Shown in pieces: positions 10,279-21,837 of a stretch of DNA of 64,000 nt. The notes under the pieces are model-generated. The model saw nothing but the letters and a program-made list of their open reading frames with translations. It was not told the DNA's origin and made no database searches. The stretch's first letter is position 1. The number at the start of each line of letters is the position of its first letter. Position numbers and translations under genes: made by a program. The stretch spans positions 62,001-126,000 of the forward strand of contig WHUZ01000067.1 in NCBI GenBank assembly GCA_015179045.1. The letters are read 5' to 3'. The stretch comes from Kalaharituber pfeilii. Its lineage: Eukaryota; Ascomycota; Pezizomycetes; Pezizales; Pezizaceae.

Positions 10279-11042
10279 CCTCGCATCTGTTGGATACGTC
10301 GCTACGCAGAAAAATGTGATATTAAATTGCTAGTATTTAGTTAGAAACGTAGATGGTGACACACCGTGTTTTGCAATTGGTGTAATGGTACTCATGCAGA
10401 TATGGCTCATTCTGCTGCGCATACCGAAATGTTTGCTCATTCGTAGAGCGTAGTCAATTGCAAACAAATCTTACCGTAGATTCAAAGTGAGCGCAGCTGC
10501 TGAGAAGGAGCCTCTTCGATAAGGATGCATGCACTATCATCTCGGACAATATGCTAGTCTGGTTGCACATCTCCATCAAGATTCAACCTCGAGGTTCGGA
10601 CGTTGTAGGTTCTCCTTCCCTCCCTGCCTGGCTGAAAGTTCTGTTTTTCACTTCTCGCGCATCGACTTCTGCCTTGCATAGGCCATGTATTTAGCCCCAA
10701 CACGCCATTCAATGAGAGAGCCGAGACCCTAATTTGTGATATACCCACATTCCGCAACTTATATCATGATCCCCAAAGCATGCGACATCGTCGGTGAAAC
10801 AAGAAATGCAGGTGGGGAAGGTTTAGGGCCATCAAAGTCATATTCCAAGCGGACAAGCAATGTCGACTGGCGGTTTTCCATCGATTATTGTCGTCTAGAT
10901 AACCGCAAAAACAACTGCCTCCGCCGTAGCCCCGCAAATACCAGACTTCAGCAAGATCCACCCATTATCCGACCACGACAACCACGGCGACGACAGCCCA
11001 AAAAGCAGCCCAAAAAGGTTGGATTTGAATTATCTCAATCTC

Positions 11043-14000
11043 ATGACATCTCCTGAATTACCTGATAATGCTGCACTGAATGTGAACTCACCAGATCCTC
11101 CGACGCAATCTTCGACTTTTTTACGCACCAAGTGTATCCGCAGTCTCCCTCCGAACATTCTTCTGCCATCACCACCCATTGCTAGTGCCCAACCAAAATT
11201 TACGGACCAGTGCAGTGATACTCCTACCGTAGCGGCAAGCCTCAGTGACAAAGTGGGGCAGCGGGGCGAAATTCCTCACCACCAATGGACGCCGAGGTCT
11301 TCAACCACTTCTGGTTTCTCTCCTCAATACTTCACTTTCGATGATGGCCATGATACCTCGTCATCAGCATCTTCCGTAATTGATGATCCCCTTCCTGGGG
11401 ATAGCAAAAAGAGCTCTGTTATACTAGGTCCACGCGAAGCAACCTCAACGATTCAGGATCAAGAAGTTCGTGTCTCTGCGCTAACTCTGGAGGAAGCTTT
11501 GCACCTGGCAGCTAGTGAGACACGTTCCCATGAACAAACCTCCAAAGCTCCTTTTTCATACTCTTCTCACCAATGTCCGGTATTGCAAAAATATTCCGAT
11601 GAGGATATGGTTGACCCACTTCATGTGGAATTGTCACACCCACCCTCTAACACTCCTGATCTCCCAGTTTTGGATTCCTCCTCACTAGTCGATCGAACGC
11701 ATACAAGTTCAGCGAACAACTTAACTTCCCTTAAGGGTCCAGCTTCTAATGTGCAATGTGGGGGCACAACATTTGCCCCCCCTAGCTGCGGATATTCTGT
11801 GAGCCCTACAAGTCCCAAGGGTCGGCCATTTACGCCATCACCTTCCACGGCGGGAGCAGAATGGAACCGATTAAAATCCACTGAAGGTGCGAAGAACGCT
11901 GTACTCGACCGGCTCATGAACCTAACAGGACTGGAAAGTGTGAAGGAATGGTTTTTGGTCATGTTCGACAGGGCGCACGCATGCAAGCAGCAAGGAGGGA
12001 GCCTAGAATGCGAGAGATTCCATGCAGTGTTTCAGGGAAATCCAGGGACAGGTTCGTGTTCTTCCTGCAGGCGCTAAAAGGGCAACTGTGCTGTCTAACA
12101 GACATGACCTAATATAGGCAAGACCACCGTTGCACGGCTATATGCCAGTTTTCTGTGCTCCATTGGGAAGTTGACCTCCCCCATTGTGCAAGAAATCTCA
12201 GGCTCACAGTTAGCATGCATGGAACCGTGGGATGTGGATAAGATGATTCAAAACGGTGGAGTCATTCTTGTTGATGAGGCATACCAGCTCACTGCCCCAT
12301 ATGCTCCAGATAATGGTCGTCGCGTTTTGGACATTCTTTTGATGGAGATGGAGAATCGTCTAGACAAATTAGTCGTTGTTTTCATTGGTTACAATAGAGG
12401 AATGGGATCGTTTTTTCAACACAACCCTGGTTTGCAAAGCCGAATCTCATACAGCTTGGACTTCACGGATTATACCGATTGGGAGCTTTGGAGTATCATG
12501 GCTGGTATCCTCGAGCGAAAGTATGGTGGGCGTATGAGAGTCGAAGGTGGTATTGATGGCTTATACATGCGAGTCTGTGTCCGTCGAATAGGCCGATGCA
12601 AAGGATTCAATGGATTCGGGAATGCCAGGACCGTGGAAACAACCTTACAGAGGATAATGGATCGTCAGTCTCGACGACTTAACCTGGCAAGGCGTAACGG
12701 TACTCCATTGACTCAGCAGGACTACTTATACCTCACCAAGGAGGACCTGATAGGGAAGGAACCATCGGTCGTTCGATCGAGCGAAGCGTGGGAACGATTG
12801 CAAGAACTGGTGGGGCTGGAGTCCGTCAAGAATGCAGTGGACAATTTGATACATATTGTGGAGCAGAACTATTGGCGGGAATTGTCGGAACTAGAACCCT
12901 TGGAATTTATGCTGAACAGGGTGTTTGTGGGTTCTCCAGGTACGGGGAAAACCACAGTGGCTAAATTATATGGTCAGATAATGGCTGACCTAGGATTCCT
13001 GACTAATGGTGATGGTATAAGTCCCAACATAGTGGCGTTTCACGCGCAACCTGCTAACAGAGTCAACATTGAGTAGTGGTGATTACAACCCCGGCAGACT
13101 TTAACCGATCATGCCCTGCGCAATCCGAGGCTCAAACAAAGGAAATCCTCAACATGACTCGGGGGAAAGTGCTCATTATTGATGACGCCCACATGCTCCA
13201 CAAAGGGGGGCGAGACTATATCCCGGTCATCGATACCCTGGTTACGGAAATCCAAGGCGTTCCTGGCGATGATCGATGCGTCCTTTTGCTTGGCTCCGAG
13301 GACAAGTTGCGGGACATGTTTCTTAATGTAAACGACGGGCTCCAACGACTTTTCCAGGGCGATAACCCTATCCATTTTGAAAATTATAATTCAACCCAGT
13401 TGATTCAGATTTTAGGCATCAGGATGAAGGACAAAGATTTGAAAGCGAATGAGCTGGCTCTCCAGGTTGCTGCAGATGCCCTACGAAGGTCGCAGATGAA
13501 GCAAACTTTCTCAAATGCCTGTGAAGTGGAAGCACTCTTAGCTGCTGCCAAGGTGAACTGCCAAACTCGAACCGCAAAATTACCTCACGATCTTCGCCCG
13601 GTGAATCCTCCTCTGGAACCGGAGGACTTTGACCCCAACCACATAAGGGTAGAGAGCACGAAGGAGGCTTTTAGGAAACTCCTCGAAGGGAAAATCGCCA
13701 ACTCAGTTATTGATGAACTAGCGAACATTCAAGTCTTAGCGGAAAGAGTGAGGACTACTGGCAATGATGCCCGCCAGCTTTTGCCCACCACTTTCATTTT
13801 CCAAGGCAATCAAGGTAAGTTCATTAGGTTCTATAGGGGCTATGAGCACATATCGTGAGCTAATATGCATGTCATGCAAATTTAGGAACTGGGAAAACAT
13901 TCACTGCCCGACAAATGGGACAGGTTTTCTATGACATTGGACTCCTTTCGACACCAGAAATAGTGGAATGCAGTATCTCATCACTTGTCAAGCCGTACAT

Positions 14001-15293
14001 TGGTCGTACTGCCCTGGAGACTCAAGCAGTCCTCGACCGTGCTTTAGGCAAGACCTTAATCATTGAGGATGCCCACCATTTATGCTGTTCTAATTTTGCT
14101 ATGGAGGCTTGTAATCAGATAGTCGATCACCTTGCGCAGGAGAAAAACAAGGGAAGGATGGTTATTATTTTCGCGGGCTTCCGAAAGGATATGCTGGAAC
14201 TAATGCAGAAAACAGCTCTCGCGGGGCATGTTCGCACCACCATTGAATTCCCAAACATTCCTCCAGCCGACTGCATAGCACTACTTCGGCGAGAGCTGGA
14301 AACCGGCTTCAAGGTCCACGCACGATTCTTAGAAGATGATACATGCATTCACTACCAGAACTTGTTAAAATCGTTCCAGCTGCTAAGCCTATTTCCGACC
14401 TGGCAAAATTCGCGAAACGTGAAACGACTTTCCCGTGATATGGCTGCTATGGTGTTTGGTAGATCCCCCTTCAGAAATTCAGTGCTGCCCATGGAGCTCG
14501 AATGGAATGATGCACTAGAGCCTATAACTCGTCTGTTGCACGAATTTCGGAGCATACATGACTCGGATTTGGGGGAGTCAACAAATACCATCCACAGACG
14601 GCTTCGTTGGACCCCCGGCAACAAGGTGAATCGCAGTTGCATGTGCCCACTCCAGCACCGGAAAGGCATGCGAGCATATACGTGCAAGCATCAATCCGGG
14701 CCTACCCTCGCCGACATTCAGCACCCCATCCGCATACCGCATTGTCTCCACATTCCCAAGTGCGAAGTTCCGTACCGGACATTGTCAAGAGTGCTGAAGA
14801 AACAAGTGCACCACACCCTCGCAAAGAAGCACAGAAATCCGACCAAGGACAGCTGACTCGTGACGGCTGGAGAAGGCCCCTAAGTTCCTTGTTCCAATCT
14901 CCCATGGATGTACTTGAAGATCCAGGAGGCTCAAGTCCAGGTACAAAATACGACCCTGTCGCACAGCACGTTCCAGAGAATGCTGAACAACATGGACACC
15001 GTGGTCGAGCGGATACTCGCAGCTTGCCCTCCCCAGTGCCCTCACTATTCTTATCTCAATGTGACACAGCCCCTACAGCGACTTCACGTCCGAATCTGCC
15101 AGTGTCATCCTGCTTGACCAACCAGTTGAATATTTATCATGAATCCACACATGGTAGTCACACAGCTGAATATCTCGCCGTACCTCACCCACCAACATTA
15201 AATATAAGGTCGCGAGCAAGATCTCTATCCCCAATGAGATTATTCCGTAGAAGGAAAGGGTCAAGGTCCCATTCTCATAGCGAAGGATCCTAG
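11043..15293 (+). CDS. CbxX/CfqX-like protein with three AAA domains
   Basis: Four exons: 11043-12051, 12118-13014, 13077-13814 and 13886 to the end. The introns (62-71 nt) have GT-AG ends and CTAAC/CTAAT branch sites. The N-terminal ~280 residues are Ser/Pro-rich and probably disordered. Three AAA ATPase modules follow. The first has Walker A GNPGTGKTT (about residue 335) and Walker B VILVDEAYQL. The second has GSPGTGKTT (about 608) and VLIIDDAHML. The third has GNQGTGKTF (about 881) and TLIIEDAHHL. The first and third Walker A motifs are each split by an intron. Such proteins are often named stage V sporulation protein K-like in ascomycetes; the cellular role is unknown. After about 14560 the best tail (Ser/Arg-rich, ending RRRKGSRSHSHSEGS) is in another frame than the third AAA domain, so there is a frameshift or unseen intron near 14560-14640; without it the protein would end at 14856. 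Start chosen as the first in-frame ATG. Confidence 0.85.
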
Positions 15294-17804
15294 AACAGGG
15301 CGAACTCTGTGACAATCCTGGAACAAAGCGCAACTATAAACATGGAAAATGCAGAAATATCCAAAAGGAACACCTCAGAAATGCGCGCCCTAAGAGGAAC
15401 AGTTAGCGGGGAGTCCACGCGGCCCAGCACTCCCAGCATTCACCAGTAGTCATGGGATGTTCACAAAATAGTTAAAACATTGCGACGGAAGTGATCAAGA
15501 GCATGCGTAGTGGATTGTGTGAAAAAGCGCGATAAGAGGCAAAATGGGTCTTTCTTTTACATTTCGTTCCCTTTGTATTAATGTACTCAATGGCGTGGAT
15601 CCGTGGTCAACAGATCCTAGAATTGCCTTCCGAATGCTGCAAGTTATCTGTGTTTAGCCTCTCAATAATATCAGGCTTCACCTCTGTCTAAGCCTGGGTT
15701 ACTTAAGCATACTATGATAATTATGTTAAACATGGCTGCGTTGCATTCTTTTTCACAAGATATGTGCTGGATGCGCTGTCATGACTGCAAAAAATTGACG
15801 AGTTCTTGTTTCTTATTTATAATGGTGTCTGCTTGCATGAAACTGTCCATATAGCACTCTCTAGTGGTATAATCCTGTAATCTATATCAATGTCTTAATT
15901 TAGTATTTATAGATATAACTAATATCCGTAAAGTGGATTTATATATGATAGGGAGGTACGAGGCTTAATTAAGGTAATACAGAAGATCCAAGCTCGCAAG
16001 CAAAGGTACAACAGCATGGTCTAACTTATTAATTGATATTAGCAGCTGCGATAAATAATGAATTCCACCGAGTGTTTCGTTGAACACCTCTTGAAGTAGT
16101 CTTTGATCAACATATGCAATGATAATTTTCCTCTCTCCGGAGAGGGTTATTGATGAAAGCTGTTCTTTTCCTGCTGTCGGAAGGAGGGACTTTAACGAAG
16201 CTGTTTTTCCGTAGAATGAGAAATTTCAAAATTGAGAGGCCCAGGCCAGTCATTAACCAGCGCTGCACTGAGTAGTCCAGGCTAATGCGACTGGCCCTGC
16301 GAGCGATAAGCAAAGATTATGTAACATAGGCTTCAAAGAGCTCTGAGCTTGGCGCTGATCAGCTCCACCAATCTTTTGTCAAATAAAAAATGGAAATCAC
16401 AGATTTGTTCAGCCTTCAAAAAGCAACAAATCTATGATATAGTCAGTAAAATCAGTTCATTTGATGGAGCTGATTGAGTTGGAACATTCTGGTGGGCGGG
16501 TAACTTCCGGCACCATACGTAATAAAAAAAACCCTCCGGCACATTGGCAGATCCACCCATCCCAAGTTACCTGTGCCGCAATGTCATGGCGGAGAAGTTT
16601 ATCACCTGATGTGGTACGAGAGCCGTATTCGGAATGTGACCGCCTCAACAGGTTCTGCTTATTCGCTGGCTGTCGCATGTATGTACTGTATGTAAATTTC
16701 GGGGAAGAGAATGGCTTGGGCCGAAAAGAACAGTCTCTGTGTCGGTTCGTGTGAATCATTATAGGGAGCTCCTTATCCCCTGTCAAAAGAACTGCGTTGC
16801 CATCCGCAGATTGATATTGTTCTCGTGCCCAGACTCGTTTCGATTTCCCGTATTTTGCACTTCACGAACCCTGCTTGCATTCGTTGTTTATTGTTGTGAT
16901 TGTTATCCCTTGGGCTGGCAAAAGACGACTTGCATGCATTGCATTGCATTGCATTAGTAGCACTTGGCGACAGTTTTGTTTACCAATTGGACTGAAACCA
17001 AGACAAGCTGGCCACTCCGCAGTTCGAACTGAGAGCGTGGACAATTCGATGCATGGCAGGTTTGTATCTGCCAGCCAAAGGGATAAGCTACTGCTCAATG
17101 TCGTAACTCCGCTAGCCAAACAGCTCAACAGGCCTTGCAGTTTCCTACAGCAGTAGAAGTTCGGTAGTTTTTTTGTTTTTTTGATCACATAACTCCGCAT
17201 ACAGGCTGCCCGCCTATGGCAGCGTTGGTGAGTGCATGCGACTACCTTGGCGCTGCAGAATTCCAGACTTTCCAGCACCCCACGAGTACAGCATCAAGTG
17301 GGCGGTCATCGTTTTGTGATGGTAGGGTAAGCGAATCGAGCGACTTTTCTCCCCCATTGCCGACGTAAACATCAATCCCTTGTGGTCGCGTCCGAGCACA
17401 TCCAAACAAAACAAGGCAGCTAAGAAAAACTCAATTCTACATTCTCAAGATGATTTTGCATTCTCCAATACCGACTCATCAGGTCTTCTACTTCTTGATT
17501 TGTGATTGCTTTGGTGGGATGGGAGCACTCATCGCATGGTTTCTTATCCCTGCTTGGTGTAACCTGCAGTAGGTACTAGTATTCCTTTCGGTGGCATGGC
17601 TCAAAGTATGAAGAGGCTCTGCAGACTTAAGTTCTACAGCCGCACTCCTAGCTGATATAAGCACTTTGCTGCCCAATTATCGCAGCACGTTCGTTTCATT
17701 GGAAAAGAATTAAAGATTTGCTTGTCCGATAGCAAGAGGTGACCACCACAAAATCAACTCAAAAAAATCCCTTCACATTTACAGACTGCTCTCTATTGCA
17801 CTAG
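15294..17804. other. intergenic interval without a supported gene
   Basis: Only short open frames with no motif. A GCATT microrepeat lies at about 16930-16955. At about 17166-17225 there is a minus-strand family B-like remnant (T-rich tract, GATCACATAACTCCGCATAC) without clear target-site duplication. The AT-rich ~100 bp before 17805 presumably carries the promoter of the next gene, but no canonical TATA box is obvious. Confidence 0.5.
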
Positions 17805-19790
17805 ATGGCCAACACGATTGACACAATTTCTGGCAGCAGCGGTCTTATTGCTGCTGTTGCCAGTATCTTGACTCTTCTTACAGTCTACGTTGCCGCTATT
17901 CAGATTTCAGCCCGCCGCCAGCTGTACCAGCTTGGCCTGTCAACGAACTCTCTGGGAAAGTGGAAAGAAAAAGTGGTGTCAGGATCATTGTGGGTCAAGC
18001 TTGGGCTCATAATTCGGATTCGAACACCTTCAATTACCTTCCGACAGCTTCTTCGAAATGGTTGGAAGCCTTTTAACGAAGATGCTAAAGCACCCCTGCA
18101 ACCAATAAGCGTTATCCAAAATCTTGGGAGGATGCTATCATTTCCAGGAAGTTCCAGCGATAATACCCCGGATCCAGAGTCACTCCCGGAGACCAGCTGG
18201 GTCAATTTCCTGAGTGCTTTGGGGATCCAGCCTGAATCAGGAATGTATGAACTGCAGCCAGAACCTGAGTTGTTCAATGGCATTGTACCCATGAGATGGA
18301 AAGGATCTGATCTCGCCGCCCTCTGCTCTATGTTCGCCTTCCAAACGTCTAATCTGAAGCAACCTGACCCGAGAAAACCTATGCCAATGCCAAGTCAATG
18401 GAGCGGTCCGTTGGGAGTGTTACAATTTCGGGCGAGCTCCGATGGATGCGTAGTCGAATTTCGGCCCCGTCCTCTGGAGGGTTACCCAATACAGCTTCCT
18501 GCGGAAACTCGTACATACTACAAAGTCAAGTTGTGCCCTTCCGTGCACTTAATTCGACGAGCGTGGCAGTCCATTGGCGGATTCTACTTTGGAGATACTC
18601 AAGGTGCTACTCTTTATCTGGCAGGAGCTCCCTACGAAACGAGCGCGAAAAAACCATTGCGGACTACTGAAGAGGTAATGGAACAACTTATTGCAATGCA
18701 AAATCCCACCGACTCCGAGCTTCGCGACCTAGTCTTTGGACCAGATTGTGAGCAATGGCACATTGATGGGCCATCCCATGATGTGTTTTCAGAGTCGCAT
18801 TTCTTTGGTTTTGACGCATATAGCGCATCGAGGAGAAAGGGCTCTAATTCAGAAGACCGAACAAGATTGACTATTCTGAGTGCGTCACCAGGACTTCTTC
18901 ATACTATTGTGGAGGGTATCTGGGCTCATTCCAGAGGGTTGGATTACAGAAGCAATGTACATGGATATATGCGGGAGTATGTGACGCCACAAGCTCGAAA
19001 ACAGCGACAATATCCATTTCAGATCGGCTCCATGTGTATGGACGAAGACTTGTTGCGACACCTCAAATCCGCTATGTTGGACCTTAAACCAGATGGCTTC
19101 TACTACAGTCCAATACCACGAATGGCAGCGGATATCGATGATCTTTTTCAGGACATCCATTCTCACCTAGAATATTCTGAAGCCCACTATATCTTTCACC
19201 CGGATGCCCTACATCAACTTTCAGCTCATATGGAGGGTCGAAGTGATCTTGAGTCAGCGTATAATGCAATGCACGTTGTCAATGCGATTCACTCCTGCGC
19301 TCGCCGTGAGAGGCCTAACCTGCGCATGGAGGTCATCAAGCTAATTAGCAAAGCTTCTATGGACTTGTGGACGGATTTGGAACCCATCGGCAGGGACCTT
19401 GAGTGGGCCCTTTTGATGTCACCTATGCTCTTTGAAGACCTCTTCAAACGACTTTGTGCTAGCAAGTTCGATTTTCTACATTTCATGAATGAACGCGGAT
19501 GCCTGGGGTTCGCAACGCTTGAGGGTGATTTAGATGGGTACACGGAGAAAGTAGTTATAGACAATTACAAAATACCGTATTTGGAAGGCACTATTAAACC
19601 GTGGCCATCGAGACTAACCGGAGTGTATAAACTGAAGTGTGTTGACGCTCCTGCTGCCGTGTCAGGCAGGACAGTCATGCATGCGTTTCTTAGCTTGTTG
19701 TTGACTTACTTCTGGGTTACAAAGCTCAGAATAAGTACGACTGTGGCGTATTATGATCTGAACATTCCTATTTCAATAACCATGGTTTAA
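17805..19790 (+). CDS. membrane-anchored protein of unknown function, 661 aa
   Basis: A single long open frame from ATG to TAA. Residues about 13-34 (LIAAVASILTLLTVYVAAI) form a hydrophobic anchor near the N-terminus. A second hydrophobic stretch lies near the C-terminus (about 628-645, AFLSLLLTYFWV). Between them is a long soluble region without a family I recognise. It is rich in aromatic and His residues (HIDGPSHDVFSESHFFGFD) with helical C-terminal segments. The layout fits a protein held to a membrane at one or both ends. Uninterrupted length, codon structure and isolation from transposons support a real host gene. A spliced alternative C-terminus cannot be excluded. No function is proposed. 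Confidence 0.8.
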   Translation: MANTIDTISGSSGLIAAVASILTLLTVYVAAIQISARRQLYQLGLSTNSLGKWKEKVVSGSLWVKLGLIIRIRTPSITFRQLLRNGWKPFNEDAKAPLQPISVIQNLGRMLSFPGSSSDNTPDPESLPETSWVNFLSALGIQPESGMYELQPEPELFNGIVPMRWKGSDLAALCSMFAFQTSNLKQPDPRKPMPMPSQWSGPLGVLQFRASSDGCVVEFRPRPLEGYPIQLPAETRTYYKVKLCPSVHLIRRAWQSIGGFYFGDTQGATLYLAGAPYETSAKKPLRTTEEVMEQLIAMQNPTDSELRDLVFGPDCEQWHIDGPSHDVFSESHFFGFDAYSASRRKGSNSEDRTRLTILSASPGLLHTIVEGIWAHSRGLDYRSNVHGYMREYVTPQARKQRQYPFQIGSMCMDEDLLRHLKSAMLDLKPDGFYYSPIPRMAADIDDLFQDIHSHLEYSEAHYIFHPDALHQLSAHMEGRSDLESAYNAMHVVNAIHSCARRERPNLRMEVIKLISKASMDLWTDLEPIGRDLEWALLMSPMLFEDLFKRLCASKFDFLHFMNERGCLGFATLEGDLDGYTEKVVIDNYKIPYLEGTIKPWPSRLTGVYKLKCVDAPAAVSGRTVMHAFLSLLLTYFWVTKLRISTTVAYYDLNIPISITMV

Positions 19791-20110
19791 CAGAATGCTG
19801 AACGGTACCGCACACCTCGAAGCACTAAACCTGTTCCTTATTTGCCCAATTTCCTAACATCTCTTCATGTTAGCTAGCTTTCTTTCTCCATCTGAGCTGT
19901 ATGTTGGCATGAATCCATTAGTTGATTGCTTGTTCTTGAAAAAAGAACTTATGTTCGCTGTTTTCTGGTTCTTCATTTCGGGCTTTTCAAGTGTCATGGC
20001 TTATTATACCATTTTACGCTTCTTCATTTTGCTCTACATCAGCCATGCAAAACATACAACAAAGTGTTAGTTAATTCCATCATTTTCAACGGAAAGGTCT
20101 TAAAGTTCAG

Positions 20111-20322
20111 GAACGTACCTCATCACCATTCATAGGCCAACACCTTCGCCCTGTTCACATCCTACACTGTTATCTTCATGCCAACCCCAACTGCTCAACA
20201 ATGTCTACATGCATATAGAACGTACCTCATCACCATTCATAGGCCAACACCTTCGCCCTGTTCACATCCTACACTGTTATCTTCATGCCAACCCCAACTG
20301 CTCAACAATGTCTACATGCAAT
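20111..20322. repeat. 107-bp tandem duplication
   Basis: The segment starting GAACGTACCTCATCACC at 20111 recurs at 20218 and both copies run on identically for about 105 bp. It lies directly beside the left arm of the long inverted repeat. No gene content is recognised. Confidence 0.92.
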
Positions 20323-21141
20323 TGGAAATTTTGAATGATACTCTATGGTAGTAGTTGCCCAATTAGGCATCTGAACCCTATGCAGGTGTAAAATGGCAAG
20401 ATGGCTATTTAGGGCCTTGAGCAAGTGCGTATACCTTCTATAGTATGTATTCAAGAGATATGGAATGTTTCATGATGATTGGATATATATGAAACAATTG
20501 GTGAGCCAATATCTATACATATATTTTAAACTGCTGGAAGTGAATTTTAATATTCAGTTTGTATATAATTCTAACAATATGAGGCACTGCTGTTCAGAAT
20601 GCTCTAGAATATAACTCTACACATAGGAGAATGTATCTTGAGAAGCCTATAGGTATAGGTATTGACAGAAAGTAGAGATTAATAGGAATATACATCTATA
20701 TATACTTAATTAGGTAATGCATATTCCTTAATACGTCGCATATGCGCGCATCCACCGACCGCCCGCCCTACGGTTGCGGTGAATCCGTAACACTTTCTAT
20801 CAATACCTATACCTATAGGCTTCTCAAGATACATTCTCCTATGTGTAGAGTTATATTCTAGAGCATTCTGAACATGCCTCATATTGTTAGAATTATATAC
20901 AAACTGAATATCAAAATTCACTTCTAGCAGTAAAAATGTATGTATAGATATTGGCTCACCAATTGTTTCATATATATCCAATTATCATGAAACATTCCAT
21001 ATCTCTTGAATACATACTATAGAAGGTATATGCACTTGCTCAAGGCCCTAAATAGCCATCTTGCCATTTTACACCTGCATAGGGTTCAGATGCCTAATTG
21101 GGCAACTACTACCATAGAGTATCATTCAAAATTTCTAATTG
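20320..21141. repeat. large inverted repeat, ~350-bp arms, 120-bp spacer
   Basis: 20320-20672 and 20793-21141 are reverse complements with only scattered mismatches and small indels. The spacer (20673-20792) is unique and contains a GC-rich part (CCACCGACCGCCCGCCCTAC) unlike the AT-rich arms. A transcript would fold into a very long hairpin. No open frame or target-site duplication was recognised. It may be a fold-back element or an inverted duplication. Confidence 0.93.
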
Positions 21142-21246
21142 GCTAACTGAGGTGCGGAAGTTACTTTCCTATACCTCTCCAAGCTGTATGTGCAATTTGG
21201 TTATCTTCTATGAAGATTTGGCCTTACAGGAGGCTATTGTTTTTAT

Positions 21247-21295
21247 TCCGGAAGTGCGCCGGATCCCGGTAATGCGCCGGATCCCGGTCAGTGAC
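21247..21295. repeat. relic of a Pogo-like transposon end
   Basis: On the minus strand this carries two tandem copies of an 18-bp motif of the form ACCGGGATnnnGCGCAT followed by GCGCACTTCCGGA. The same arrangement occurs at the ends of the Pogo-like element at 55838 and at 39528. The rest of the element is not recognised here. Confidence 0.55.
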
Positions 21296-21837
21296 GTTAT
21301 ACAAAATAAGCATATATTCATTATAAGAATATTCTCAAGCTTTTTGCTGAGTCACCATATACTGTATATTCTTCTATCGAATGCGCATAAACGTGTGGAT
21401 ATGCTGCATCTCACCGCATACAGCTGCATATTTGTTGTAGATGCAATACGAAATTAACATTCTAATGCTAGCTAACGGTATATAACCAGCCGCCAAGCAA
21501 TTTTGCTAGAACAATCTTCCCAAGAATAAAGGTCTGGTGACAGCCCGAAGAAATACTTATATCGAGAGGTTTCTGTTAAATGCCAGGACATATACACCCT
21601 TTCACCTGCACTACACATTTCTTCATTTTGGCTGAAAACAGAGAAGGAGAAAAAAAAAAAAAAAAAGGTTCCGGAGTATACCGAACCGATATACAAAATC
21701 TTGCCCCAAGGGTAGATCAGCAGCTGAAGGGACCATCGGTTAGATTACTTGAAGTGTCTGTAGACGTGCATGTTATCGCCCTATTTCTGCTGTTTCTTCT
21801 CCCTACAACGCTCATTATTGATGTCGCTATTATTCCA

